Assembly (NCBI GenBank): GCA_902800715.1
Contig: CADCFN010000001.1
Span: 62,001-126,000 of the forward strand
From: an uncultured Bacteroidales bacterium
Lineage (GTDB): Bacteria > Bacteroidota > Bacteroidia > Bacteroidales > Muribaculaceae
Direction: 5' to 3'
DNA length: 64,000 nt
A program made the translations under genes and the position numbers. Shown here in pieces: positions 52,129 to 59,879 of this stretch; positions within the stretch are counted from its first letter, which is position 1; the number at the start of each line of letters is the position of its first letter. The notes below the pieces were generated by a model, which searched no databases, had not been told where the DNA came from, and saw only the letters and a list, made by a program, of their open reading frames with translations.

Positions 52129-53301
52129 TTATCTGCCGCTGAAGAGGCCTTTGATACCGTCCATGTCAAACGACAAGGTGAAACGCAACGTCTGGTCCAA
52201 CGGACTATTCTGGGCGGTAGCAATCATGTAGCTGGCGTCAATCTTAATCACTTGAAGCGCGAAACCGGCACCCAAACCGAAGTACTGACGGTTACCGGCG
52301 TATTTGCTCTCGTAGTAGTAACCGCCACGCAGGAAGAACTTCTGGTCGTAAGCATACTCAGCACCTACCGAATAGGTAATGCGCTTGACGAAATTGTCCT
52401 TAAAGCTATCGAAGATACCTGCGATAGACGACTTGTTCTTCCACTCCTCCAGAGCATCATCAAAGGCCAAATCATCTTCAAAATCGGCACGACGGGGCTT
52501 GGCAGGAACGAGCAGCTTGTTGGCATCAAAAGCAAGCGTCAGGTTGTTGGCATCGGCTACGGGGAAGGTGAACGACGTACCCAGCTTCATGTTAGCGGGC
52601 AAATAGGCAGGGTCGTTGCCCTTGTTGTAGGACACCTTGGAACCGATATTGGACAAGTTGAAACCAAGCGACCACTGGCACTCGTTACGTCCAATGATAG
52701 GGTATGTGGTATAGTAACCCGAAAGGTCAGCCGAGAAAGCCGATGCGCTCGACGTCTGGTCTCCCGTATTCATATCACTGTAACCCAAGTCACTGTAGAT
52801 GTAACGCAACGTAACACCCATCGCGAACTTCTCACTCAACTTGCGGCTATAGCCCAAATCCACCGAGAGCTCAAACGGGTTGATGGTTCCCAGGGTGGCA
52901 CCCTCGCCGTCGGTCGACATCACCTCGCCCAGCGAGAAATAGCGTAACGAGGCACTCACCGCCTGGTTGTCGCTGCTGCCAATCTTGTAGTATCCCGAGA
53001 GGTTAGCCAAGTAGATGTCGTTCACAATCTTGCGCAACCAAGGAGTGTATGACAACGACACGCCTGCGCGGCTGAAAGCGAAAGCATACTTCGACGGGTT
53101 CCAAAACTGGGAGTTCACGTCAGGCTCGGTAGCAGCACCCAAGTCACCCATCGACGCACCACGCGCATCAGGGGTAATACTCAACGAGGTGACACCCGTG
53201 GTCACGGGGTTAAATTCGGTGTTCTTGATGTCGTCCTGAGCCCAAGCGGTTAATGTTGTGGCCATCAGAGCGATGGCAATTATCGATTTTGTCAGTTTCA
53301 T
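52129..53301 (-). CDS. porV: Type IX secretion outer-membrane protein PorV
   Basis: PorV is the outer-membrane barrel that receives type IX cargo and passes it to the attachment complex. The 390-residue protein has a signal peptide (SIIAIALMATTLTAWA). It continues with the PorV/PorQ family start SLSITPDARGASMGDLGAAT and NSQFWNPSKYAF, then alternating strands to a C-terminal LRFTLSFDMDGIKGLF. It is a FadL-like barrel. It suggests the organism has a type IX system, yet no cargo here shows a standard type IX C-terminal domain. The next gene upstream is the dockerin-tailed amylase. Confidence 0.9.
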   Translation of the reverse strand: MKLTKSIIAIALMATTLTAWAQDDIKNTEFNPVTTGVTSLSITPDARGASMGDLGAATEPDVNSQFWNPSKYAFAFSRAGVSLSYTPWLRKIVNDIYLANLSGYYKIGSSDNQAVSASLRYFSLGEVMSTDGEGATLGTINPFELSVDLGYSRKLSEKFAMGVTLRYIYSDLGYSDMNTGDQTSSASAFSADLSGYYTTYPIIGRNECQWSLGFNLSNIGSKVSYNKGNDPAYLPANMKLGTSFTFPVADANNLTLAFDANKLLVPAKPRRADFEDDLAFDDALEEWKNKSSIAGIFDSFKDNFVKRITYSVGAEYAYDQKFFLRGGYYYESKYAGNRQYFGLGAGFALQVIKIDASYMIATAQNSPLDQTLRFTLSFDMDGIKGLFSGR

Positions 53302-53401
53302 TTCTTGTCAGCGAAAAATTAGTTTATCTTTACCTAATTAACTAAGAAAACCGCTTTTTATTGTATAGACACCCACAATTATGCGCGATTGGGCACCAGG
53401 G

Positions 53402-55495
53402 CTAATTATTGCCGTTCAGCAACCAGTCAATCAAGTCAGTCACGTCGGCGATAGAGATTTGGTCATCAGCATTCATGTCGGCATTATCAGCGTTAATCGC
53501 ACTGGCATTACCGTTCAACAGGTAGTCGATTAATGCCGTCACATCGGCAATGGAGACATTGCCGTCATCATTCACGTCACCGATAACGATATCATTGTCC
53601 AGATAAGGCAGATAATCGGCTGTCACATCACGCACCTGGTATTTGTTGGTCTGCGTCGTTACCTCAAAGAAAGCGGTCTCGCGCACACCCGTCACGTCCA
53701 CAGTCTGGTGGCTGCCTGCCGTGCTGCCGCCCTGGTTGAACACAAAGTTCACAAAGTAGTTGGAACCGGTGATGGTGAATGTTTTGTAATAGAACTTCTC
53801 GCCATGTACCATGCGGGTGTCGGTCACCACCTCACCCGGCCAATTGCCGCACTGCTGTGCATCGTTGCTGTCCCAGCAGTAGTACACGACCCGTGGCCAG
53901 TTGTTGGGAGCCACAGTCGGGTCCTTAAGATAGACCGTGATTTCATAGGCTTCATAGCCTTCCTCGTTGATGACAGTATAATTGCGGGTGATAACTCCTG
54001 TCACAGTGCCATTAACGAGCAAGCCGGCTTTGAGTGTCAGGCACTTGTTGATGCGCACACTCTCACCGCTGGCAATAACAATGCCATTGGTAGCGGTCGG
54101 CTCGGTACCATCAAGTGTATAGACAATCTGTGCGCCCGTGTTCTGACTGATTGCCGTCAACGTCACATTGAACGGGTCCTGACTCACGCCACTGGGCACA
54201 CTTGCCCAAGCCGTCTCGGTCGATTTACTCAAGGCAAGGCGGTAGTTGGTGCCACTTGCCACCACGACGTAGGACGAGGGCATCGTGAAGGCCGAGCCAC
54301 CCATGGCTGCCATCAAGGTGCCACGCGAGCCTGTAGTGCGCTGGACGTAATAGTTGTTGTTATTGCTGTAAGCATACTGGGCAGTGGCACTGGTGTTGGT
54401 AATACCAGCCAACTGGCGGGCATAAATCATCTGCTTGATGCTCTCTTTGTAGCTCATCCAGTGCTTGAGGAAAACGCACGGAGTGCCTGGCATAGCCATC
54501 ATATAGGCATTGGCAGCCTCGACATACTGCGTGATGGGATCCTGGGGATTGCTGGCATCGCGGTATTGCGTGTCGTGGTTCTCGACAAAGGTTACCGCAT
54601 ATCGCATGTAGTTGCTTTCGGTGTTCAGACCCTTGCCGGTACCCGACAGGTTGGTCCACTTGTTATTGTTCACCGCATCGCGAATGGTATAGCGGAAGGG
54701 AAAATCAAATGCTGCGCTCTGCACTACGCCATTGACCTTGGTGCCGTCAATCCATGCCTTGACTGCGCTCAGATTGCCGTCCCAGTACTCTCCCACCGAA
54801 TAGGTGGGGTTGGCATAGGCGTTATACATGCCCGTAAATCTGGCGGCATAACCCCTGGTCATATCGTAGCGGAAACCGACATAGCCCATGTCATCAAGCA
54901 GCATCTTAATATAGGCCTTGACGTTGTTCTGAACATTGGTACTGTTATGGTCCAGGTCACGCATACCACTCCAGTCCTCTCCAGTGTCGTTGTTGGTGCT
55001 CAGCGAATAGCCATGGGAGGTCGCCCAACTCAATGCCTGTCCGCCATCGTCATCACGGCAGATGTCGGTGGACTTGAGCTGATAGGTCACGCCCTTGTAG
55101 GTCTCGGCGGGGAAATCCACCCAGTTGGAAACATTCTTGCGGTGGTTGATGACCACGTCGGCTATTGTGCCAATGCCCTTACTGCTGAAGGTGTTAATCA
55201 TTGACTGCAGCTGCGCCTTTGAGCCAAAGGAACTATTGTAGTTGGTAAACCAATACAAGGGATCATAGCCCATTGAGGTATATCCGCTGCAATAGCCGCT
55301 CTGCGGTATCCACACAAGGCTGAAGAACTCAGCAAACTCGTCGGCTTGAGCCTCGAGGTTGGTCCACTTGCTGTCATTGTAGGAGTCCCAATAGAATCCC
55401 TGAAGCATCACACCGCCATAATTTGTGGGCCAGCCTTGTGCCATCAACAACACGGGCGTCAGCATCCACATTGCAATTAAAATCATCCGTTTCAT
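53402..55495 (-). CDS. Secreted alpha-amylase, GH13, with dockerin-like tail
   Basis: This is a GH13 amylase acting on starch outside the cell. The 697-residue protein has a signal peptide (ILIAMWMLTPVLLMAQG), then GGVMLQGFYWDSYND. The conserved regions are DVVINH (113-118), GFRYDMTRG with nucleophile Asp211, GEYW with acid/base Glu236, and FVENHD with Asp308. After the barrel comes a beta domain with a chitobiase-like segment (QIVYTLDGTEPTATNG) and a starch-binding-like part (WPRVVYYCWDSNDAQQCGNW). The end is a full dockerin-like pair, GDVNDDGNVSIADVTALI and ADMNADDQISIADVTDLI. It has its own promoter. Confidence 0.95.
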   Translation of the reverse strand: MKRMILIAMWMLTPVLLMAQGWPTNYGGVMLQGFYWDSYNDSKWTNLEAQADEFAEFFSLVWIPQSGYCSGYTSMGYDPLYWFTNYNSSFGSKAQLQSMINTFSSKGIGTIADVVINHRKNVSNWVDFPAETYKGVTYQLKSTDICRDDDGGQALSWATSHGYSLSTNNDTGEDWSGMRDLDHNSTNVQNNVKAYIKMLLDDMGYVGFRYDMTRGYAARFTGMYNAYANPTYSVGEYWDGNLSAVKAWIDGTKVNGVVQSAAFDFPFRYTIRDAVNNNKWTNLSGTGKGLNTESNYMRYAVTFVENHDTQYRDASNPQDPITQYVEAANAYMMAMPGTPCVFLKHWMSYKESIKQMIYARQLAGITNTSATAQYAYSNNNNYYVQRTTGSRGTLMAAMGGSAFTMPSSYVVVASGTNYRLALSKSTETAWASVPSGVSQDPFNVTLTAISQNTGAQIVYTLDGTEPTATNGIVIASGESVRINKCLTLKAGLLVNGTVTGVITRNYTVINEEGYEAYEITVYLKDPTVAPNNWPRVVYYCWDSNDAQQCGNWPGEVVTDTRMVHGEKFYYKTFTITGSNYFVNFVFNQGGSTAGSHQTVDVTGVRETAFFEVTTQTNKYQVRDVTADYLPYLDNDIVIGDVNDDGNVSIADVTALIDYLLNGNASAINADNADMNADDQISIADVTDLIDWLLNGNN

Positions 55496-55528
55496 AGTCT
55501 TTGCGCTTAATCTTGATTAATAACAGCA

Positions 55529-55536
55529 CAAATATA
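55529..55536 (-). promoter_or_regulatory. Promoter (TATATTTG) of alpha-amylase gene
   Basis: The minus strand reads TATATTTG 33 bases before the amylase ATG. Confidence 0.75.
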
Positions 55537-55578
55537 TCACTTTTCCCGAAATCAGCCACAAAAAAGCGTCAGGAAACT

Positions 55579-55613
55579 AAAAAATGATGCGCCACCCGGC
55601 AGTGGCGCACCAT
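55579..55613 (-). terminator. Terminator after repeat-dockerin protein gene
   Basis: The stem ATGATGCGCCAC (55584-55595) with GTGGCGCACCAT (55602-55613) has one A/C mismatch. On the minus strand it is followed by TTTTTT. Confidence 0.85.
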
Positions 55614-55642
55614 TTCAATTCAATATGCTACACAGTAATTGA

Positions 55643-56782
55643 TTAATTATTGTGCATGATGTAGTCAATGATTGCGGTCACGTCAGAAATCGCAACCTGC
55701 CCGTCATTGTTAAAGTCGGCACCGTCAACATTAATTCCGCCAACATTAACGCCCAAGACGTAATCGATGATTGCGGTCACGTCGTTCACAGTTACCTTGC
55801 CGTCTCCATCAGCGTCACCTGGGATAACAGTAACCATAGCAGGGATTTCAACGTAGTACTCAACTTCGGTATAGCCAATTAAAGCATTCTCATTTGCCTG
55901 GGCGGTGGCCCACACGTTTACATAAGTGGTTTCAGAACCGCGTGGTATCTCAAAGACTACGCTTTCCTCACCCAAGAAGGACTCGGTGGTCATCTCACCA
56001 GTAGCATTGTCGATGAACTGGATGTAGAGCGTTACAATACCCTCACCAGTGGCGGTGAAAATCATAGCGTCATCGGTCAAGTCATATTGCAAAACAGGAG
56101 CGGGAGTCACGTAGGGGTCAGCAGGTTCGCCTGGAACAAATACAATATAATAAATATATTCACTCATCTCCCAACCATCTACCTGAGCTGTAGCAGAAAA
56201 GACGTATTCCTCTCCATCGGGTTCATCGCTATATGGAATAAAAAATCCAACAGAGCCATCGTCTATGGCAACAAGTTCACCATCCAAGTACAGACAAATG
56301 GTGCCCTCACCGGTTACGGTGACCAAAATACCATCTCCAGTATCCTCGTGATACAACTCGGGGCAGGGAGTAATTTGGGGAGGCATCTCTTGAGCAGGAA
56401 TCTCAATGTAATACTGAACGGGTATAACCCCAGGAACAGCATCATCGTTTGCCTGGGCGCTTGCCCACACGTTAACATAGGTGGTTTCATAATCGCGCGG
56501 GACCTCTACGGAAACGGCTCCATAATCTGAGTATTGCTCGTTGGTCACCTCTCCAGTCCAATTGTCAATATACTGGATGTAAAGCGTCACAGTACCCTCA
56601 CCAGTAGCGGTAAAAATCATAGCATAATCAGTCAACTCATAGCTCAAAATCGGAGCAGGCGTCTCGTAGGGGTCATCATCCCTAGTCTGATTCTCAGCAA
56701 CACCAAGAACAGGGGCATTCTCACTCGACCACATGATGCCGACAGTCATCAACATCAAGGATAAAAATAAAAATCTCTTCAT
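55643..56782 (-). CDS. Secreted internal-repeat protein with dockerin-like tail
   Basis: The 379-residue protein has a signal peptide (LFLSLMLMTVGIMWSS) and three related beta modules of about 90 residues. The first (from PAPILSYELTDYAMIFTATG) and third (from PAPVLQYDLTDDAMIFTATG) are nearly the same; the middle one (ELYHEDTGDGILVTVTGEG) has diverged. They look like chitobiase- or Ig-type folds. The end is a full dockerin-like pair, GDADGDGKVTVNDVTAII and ADFNNDGQVAISDVTAII. It is strongly acidic and has no catalytic motif. A binding role on the surface is inferred. Confidence 0.78.
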   Translation of the reverse strand: MKRFLFLSLMLMTVGIMWSSENAPVLGVAENQTRDDDPYETPAPILSYELTDYAMIFTATGEGTVTLYIQYIDNWTGEVTNEQYSDYGAVSVEVPRDYETTYVNVWASAQANDDAVPGVIPVQYYIEIPAQEMPPQITPCPELYHEDTGDGILVTVTGEGTICLYLDGELVAIDDGSVGFFIPYSDEPDGEEYVFSATAQVDGWEMSEYIYYIVFVPGEPADPYVTPAPVLQYDLTDDAMIFTATGEGIVTLYIQFIDNATGEMTTESFLGEESVVFEIPRGSETTYVNVWATAQANENALIGYTEVEYYVEIPAMVTVIPGDADGDGKVTVNDVTAIIDYVLGVNVGGINVDGADFNNDGQVAISDVTAIIDYIMHNN

Positions 56783-56843
56783 ACGGTAATAGGTTTTAAA
56801 AGTTAAGACACATCATGGCTGGGCTACAGCCAGCAAACATCGG

Positions 56844-56851
56844 CAAAGGTA
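56844..56851 (-). promoter_or_regulatory. Promoter (TACCTTTG) of repeat-dockerin protein
   Basis: The minus strand reads TACCTTTG, about 60 bases before the ATG at 56782. Confidence 0.75.
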
Positions 56852-56907
56852 ATGAAAAACATGGCAAAAAGCAAATCTAAAAGGCACTTTCATAGGACTA
56901 TAGCAGC

Positions 56908-56946
56908 AAAAATCAACCCCGGTAGCTTTTTCGCTATCGGGGTTGA
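56908..56946 (-). terminator. Terminator after Bax-inhibitor-like gene
   Basis: A 14-bp stem (56913-56926 with 56933-56946, one wobble, six-base loop) is followed on the minus strand by TTTTT. It lies 27 bases past the stop at 56974. Confidence 0.9.
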
Positions 56947-56973
56947 ATATGGGAATTCTCTTTTTCAGAAAAA

Positions 56974-57702
56974 TCAGTTGCGGTTACCGAAGATGCGCAG
57001 CAAGTAGATGAACAGGTTGATGAAGTCGAGGTAGAGCGTCAAGGCACCCATGGTGGCAACCTTGCCTACCATCGTCGAATCGGCCTCGGCACACATGCGC
57101 TTGATAGCCTGAGTGTCCCAAGCGGTCAATCCCACAAAGATGAGCACACCGGCGAAGCTGATAAGCAACTCAAACATTGAGTTCTGCCAGAACATATTAA
57201 CAAGCAGGCATGCGATAAGTCCGAAAAGTGCCATCACCAGGAAAGAGCCGATTCTAGACAAATCCTGACGGGTGACGTAACCGAAAATGGTCATCGCGCC
57301 GAACATACCTGTCGTGATAAAGAATGCCTTAGCAATGCTAGCTCCCGTATAGACCAAGAAGATTGGAGCCAAGGTGGCACCATTCAAGGCGCTATAGAGG
57401 AAGAACAGTGCCGTAGCAGCACCAGTACTCAGCTTGTTGATGCGAGCGCTCAGGTAGATAACCAGACCGATTTCAACGGCAAACAGAATCCAAATAGCCG
57501 CGCGAGTGCTGAAGAGCAAACTCAAAGCTGCTGGGCTTGATACCACCAGCAATGAAGTGACGGCAGTTAGCAGCAAGCCCAAAGTCATTTTGCCATACAC
57601 CCGACGCATCACGGCAGCGACGTAACGCTGCAGCGTCATTTCGTTCTCGGCTTGAACGGCGCTCTGATAGCCGTTCTCATAGTTATTATTCCAATTGTCC
57701 AT
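56974..57702 (-). CDS. Bax inhibitor-1/YccA-family membrane protein
   Basis: The 242-residue protein has seven hydrophobic helices. The family marks include MRRVYGKMTLGLLLTAVTSL, YSALNGATLAPIFLVYTG, FGAMTIFGYVTRQDLSRIGS and FVGLTAWDTQAIKRM. Bacterial members such as YccA and YetJ bind or leak Ca2+ or interact with FtsH; no precise role can be given here. It follows argS, and the spacer between them is the second copy of the bipartite heptamer linker. Confidence 0.92.
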   Translation of the reverse strand: MDNWNNNYENGYQSAVQAENEMTLQRYVAAVMRRVYGKMTLGLLLTAVTSLLVVSSPAALSLLFSTRAAIWILFAVEIGLVIYLSARINKLSTGAATALFFLYSALNGATLAPIFLVYTGASIAKAFFITTGMFGAMTIFGYVTRQDLSRIGSFLVMALFGLIACLLVNMFWQNSMFELLISFAGVLIFVGLTAWDTQAIKRMCAEADSTMVGKVATMGALTLYLDFINLFIYLLRIFGNRN

Positions 57703-57807
57703 ATTGTTCAGTTGTCAGTTTTCAGTTGTCAGTTTTCAGTTGTCAGTTATCTACAGCAATTACCATGCCAACTTTATAACTATTAACTATTCTCTATTAA
57801 CTATTAA
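57703..57807 (-). repeat. Bipartite heptamer linker, argS to Bax-inhibitor-like gene
   Basis: On the minus strand, units of AGTTAAT begin at the argS stop (one unit reads AGAGAAT). GTTGGCAT (57772-57765) follows, then alternating units AACTGAC and AACTGAA end in CAATATG, the start. The order is the same as in the cysS linker at 39966-40068. Confidence 0.93.
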
Positions 57808-59592
57808 CTACATGCGGTTGGGCATCTCGATACCCAGCAGCGACATGCCGCGCTTGATAACGTCGGCTACGGTCTCGCTCAGCAGCTGGCGGAAACAACG
57901 CACGGCCGTGTCTTGCTCCTTGAGGATGCTGCAGTCATGGTAGAACTGGTTGTACTCCTTAGCGAGGTCATAGACGTAGTTGGCGATGAGTGCGGGGCTG
58001 TAGTTGCGACCGGCATCAGCAACGACAGTGGTGAAATCGGCGAGTTTCTGAATCAGCGAGATCTCCTTCTCGTTGGGAGCCACACCGCTGATGTCCTCGG
58101 CCTTGTAGTCCTCACAGCACTTGCGCAATACCGACTGGATGCGGGCATAGGTGTACTGGATGAAGGGACCGGTGTTGCCGTTGAAGTCGATGGACTCGCT
58201 GGGGTCGAACAGCATGGTCTTCCTGGGGTCCACCTTGAGGATGAAATACTTCAAGGCACCCAAGCCAATCATGCGCAGCACATCGTCACGCTCATCCTCG
58301 GGTACACCCTGCAGGCGGCCAGGCTCGTTAGCCATATCAGTGGCGGTGGCAATCATCTCATCCATGAGTTCATCGGCATCGACCACAGTACCCTCGCGAG
58401 ACTTCATCTTACCGTTGGGCAACTCAACCATGCCATAGGAGAAGTGCACCAAATCCTTACCCCACTTGAAGCCCAACTTGTCGAGCAACAGCGAGAGCAC
58501 CTGGAAGTGGTAGTTCTGCTCATTACCCACGACATAAATCATGCGGTCGATGGGATAGTCCTTGTAACGCAACTGGGCGGTACCAATATCCTGGGTCATA
58601 TAGACCGACGTGCCGTCGCTGCGCAGCAACAGCTTGTTGTCCAAGCCGTCGGCAGTGAGGTCAGCCCACACGCTATTGTCCTCCTTGCGGTAGAAGATGC
58701 CCTTCTCGAGGCCCTCAAGCACGGTGTCGCGTCCCACGAGGTAGGTGTCGCTCTCGTAGTAGATTTTGTCGAACGCCACGCCCATGCGCTTGTAGGTCTC
58801 ATCAAAGCCGGCATAAACCCAGTTGTTCATCTTCTCCCACAGGGCACGCACCTCAGGATCGCCAGCCTCCCAGCGACGCAGCATATCGTGTGCCTCCTGG
58901 ATGAGGGGAGCCTGTTTCTCGGCTTCTTCAGGACTCATGCCCTTCTCGATGAGTTCCTTGATTTCGGCCTTATAGTGCTTATCAAATGCCACGTAGAAGT
59001 CGCCAATCAGGTGGTCGCCCTTCTTGCCGGTCGATTCGGGTGTTGCGCCATTGCCCCACTTGAGCCATGCGAGCATCGACTTACAGATGTGGATGCCGCG
59101 GTCGTTGACGATGTTGGTCTTGACCACCTTATAGCCGTTGGCCTCCATAATCTTGGAGAGGCTGTAACCCAGCAGGTTGTTGCGCACGTGGCCCAGGTGT
59201 AGCGGCTTGTTGGTGTTGGGCGAGGAGTACTCAATCATCACCAGTTGGCTGTCATCACTGGCTGCCGTGAAGCCGTAGTCGGGCGTCTCGGCGACGTGCT
59301 TCAGCACACCCGTCCAGAACGACGGCTTGATGGTGATGTTCAAGAAGCCCTTGATGACGTTGAATTTCTCCACTGCCTCGCAGTGGGCCAACATGTGCTC
59401 GCCGATTTCCTGTGCAGTTACATCGGGCGCCTTATGGGACGCCTTCAGGAACGGGAACACCACAATCGTCTCATTGCCCTCAAACTCCTTCTTGGTCGTC
59501 TGGGGAACAATCTTCTCGGCGGGAAAATCCACGCCATACAACTCCTTCACCGCCTGAGCGGTAGCCTGTGCAAGTATATTATCAATAGACAT
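57808..59592 (-). CDS. argS: Arginyl-tRNA synthetase
   Basis: This class I synthetase charges tRNA-Arg. It has the N-terminal tRNA D-loop domain (add-1), then EYSSPNTNKPLHLGHVRNN with HLGH as the HIGH motif, and GKMKSREGTVVDADEL in place of a normal KMSKS, as usual for ArgS. The C-terminal helical anticodon domain ends RGMSLLGIEMPNRM. The length of 594 is typical. Two tandem promoters lie in a dispersed repeat upstream, and a short heptamer-like leader precedes the ATG. Confidence 0.98.
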   Translation of the reverse strand: MSIDNILAQATAQAVKELYGVDFPAEKIVPQTTKKEFEGNETIVVFPFLKASHKAPDVTAQEIGEHMLAHCEAVEKFNVIKGFLNITIKPSFWTGVLKHVAETPDYGFTAASDDSQLVMIEYSSPNTNKPLHLGHVRNNLLGYSLSKIMEANGYKVVKTNIVNDRGIHICKSMLAWLKWGNGATPESTGKKGDHLIGDFYVAFDKHYKAEIKELIEKGMSPEEAEKQAPLIQEAHDMLRRWEAGDPEVRALWEKMNNWVYAGFDETYKRMGVAFDKIYYESDTYLVGRDTVLEGLEKGIFYRKEDNSVWADLTADGLDNKLLLRSDGTSVYMTQDIGTAQLRYKDYPIDRMIYVVGNEQNYHFQVLSLLLDKLGFKWGKDLVHFSYGMVELPNGKMKSREGTVVDADELMDEMIATATDMANEPGRLQGVPEDERDDVLRMIGLGALKYFILKVDPRKTMLFDPSESIDFNGNTGPFIQYTYARIQSVLRKCCEDYKAEDISGVAPNEKEISLIQKLADFTTVVADAGRNYSPALIANYVYDLAKEYNQFYHDCSILKEQDTAVRCFRQLLSETVADVIKRGMSLLGIEMPNRM

Positions 59593-59640
59593 AATCTTTA
59601 AGTTTTTAGACGCTAGTCATCAGTCGCTAGTCCATTTAAA
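59593..59640 (-). repeat. Heptamer-like argS leader
   Basis: On the minus strand the units GGACTAG, CGACTGA, TGACTAG, CGTCTAA and AAACTTA share ACT or close variants at positions 3-5, then AAGATTATG. They lie downstream of the promoter, so they are in the mRNA. Confidence 0.65.
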
Positions 59641-59643
59641 CTG

Positions 59644-59651
59644 CAAAGGTA
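59644..59651 (-). promoter_or_regulatory. Proximal promoter (TACCTTTG) of argS
   Basis: The minus strand reads TACCTTTG 52 bases before the argS ATG. A second one is at 59724-59731. Confidence 0.75.
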
Positions 59652-59723
59652 GTGCAAGTCGAGCGGAATGCCAAATTAATTTGAGCATTCCCGAGGCGCA
59701 GCCTACCTTCGCCAATTAATTGG

Positions 59724-59731
59724 CAAAGGTA
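59724..59731 (-). promoter_or_regulatory. Distal promoter (TACCTTTG) of argS
   Basis: The minus strand reads TACCTTTG within a 28-base palindrome (59704-59731). The plus-strand half reads TACCTTCG, a damaged copy of the same element. Confidence 0.6.
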
Positions 59732-59879
59732 CAAAAAAGTTTTGAGTTTCTTGTCGTTAGTCCATAGTTTCTAGTCAGTAGCCACCATTTTGACTCACAA
59801 CAGAACATTCAGGACACAATCATGCGGACCGAGGCAAAGCCGCGGTTTACTCAACAAAGCCCACTCATGCGAACCGCTA

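Larger units (their letters stand above)
59642..59731 (-). repeat. Dispersed promoter-bearing repeat, copy 2 (argS leader)
   Basis: On the minus strand it starts TACCTTTGCC (promoter at 59724-59731) inside a 28-base palindrome, runs through GCGAAGGTAGGC and CGCCTCGG and a GGAATGC/GCATTCC hairpin (59665-59671, 59685-59691). It ends with GACTTGCACTACCTTTGCAG (second promoter at 59644-59651). It is related to the rsmA leader at 8690-8809. Confidence 0.75.

Noticed and set aside
53708-55204. Open frame of 498 codons on the plus strand opposite the alpha-amylase
   Set aside because: The amylase on the other strand has all catalytic motifs, signal peptide and promoter; the antisense frame has none.
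52129-56782. Starch utilisation locus around the amylase
   Set aside because: There is no SusC/SusD pair, no SusR-type or ECF regulator, and the neighbours (porV, ispF, acyltransferase) are unrelated to starch.
57913-59202. Long open frame of 429 codons on the plus strand opposite argS
   Set aside because: It is antisense to a clear arginyl-tRNA synthetase, has no recognisable domain, and results from the GC-rich codon use of the real gene.
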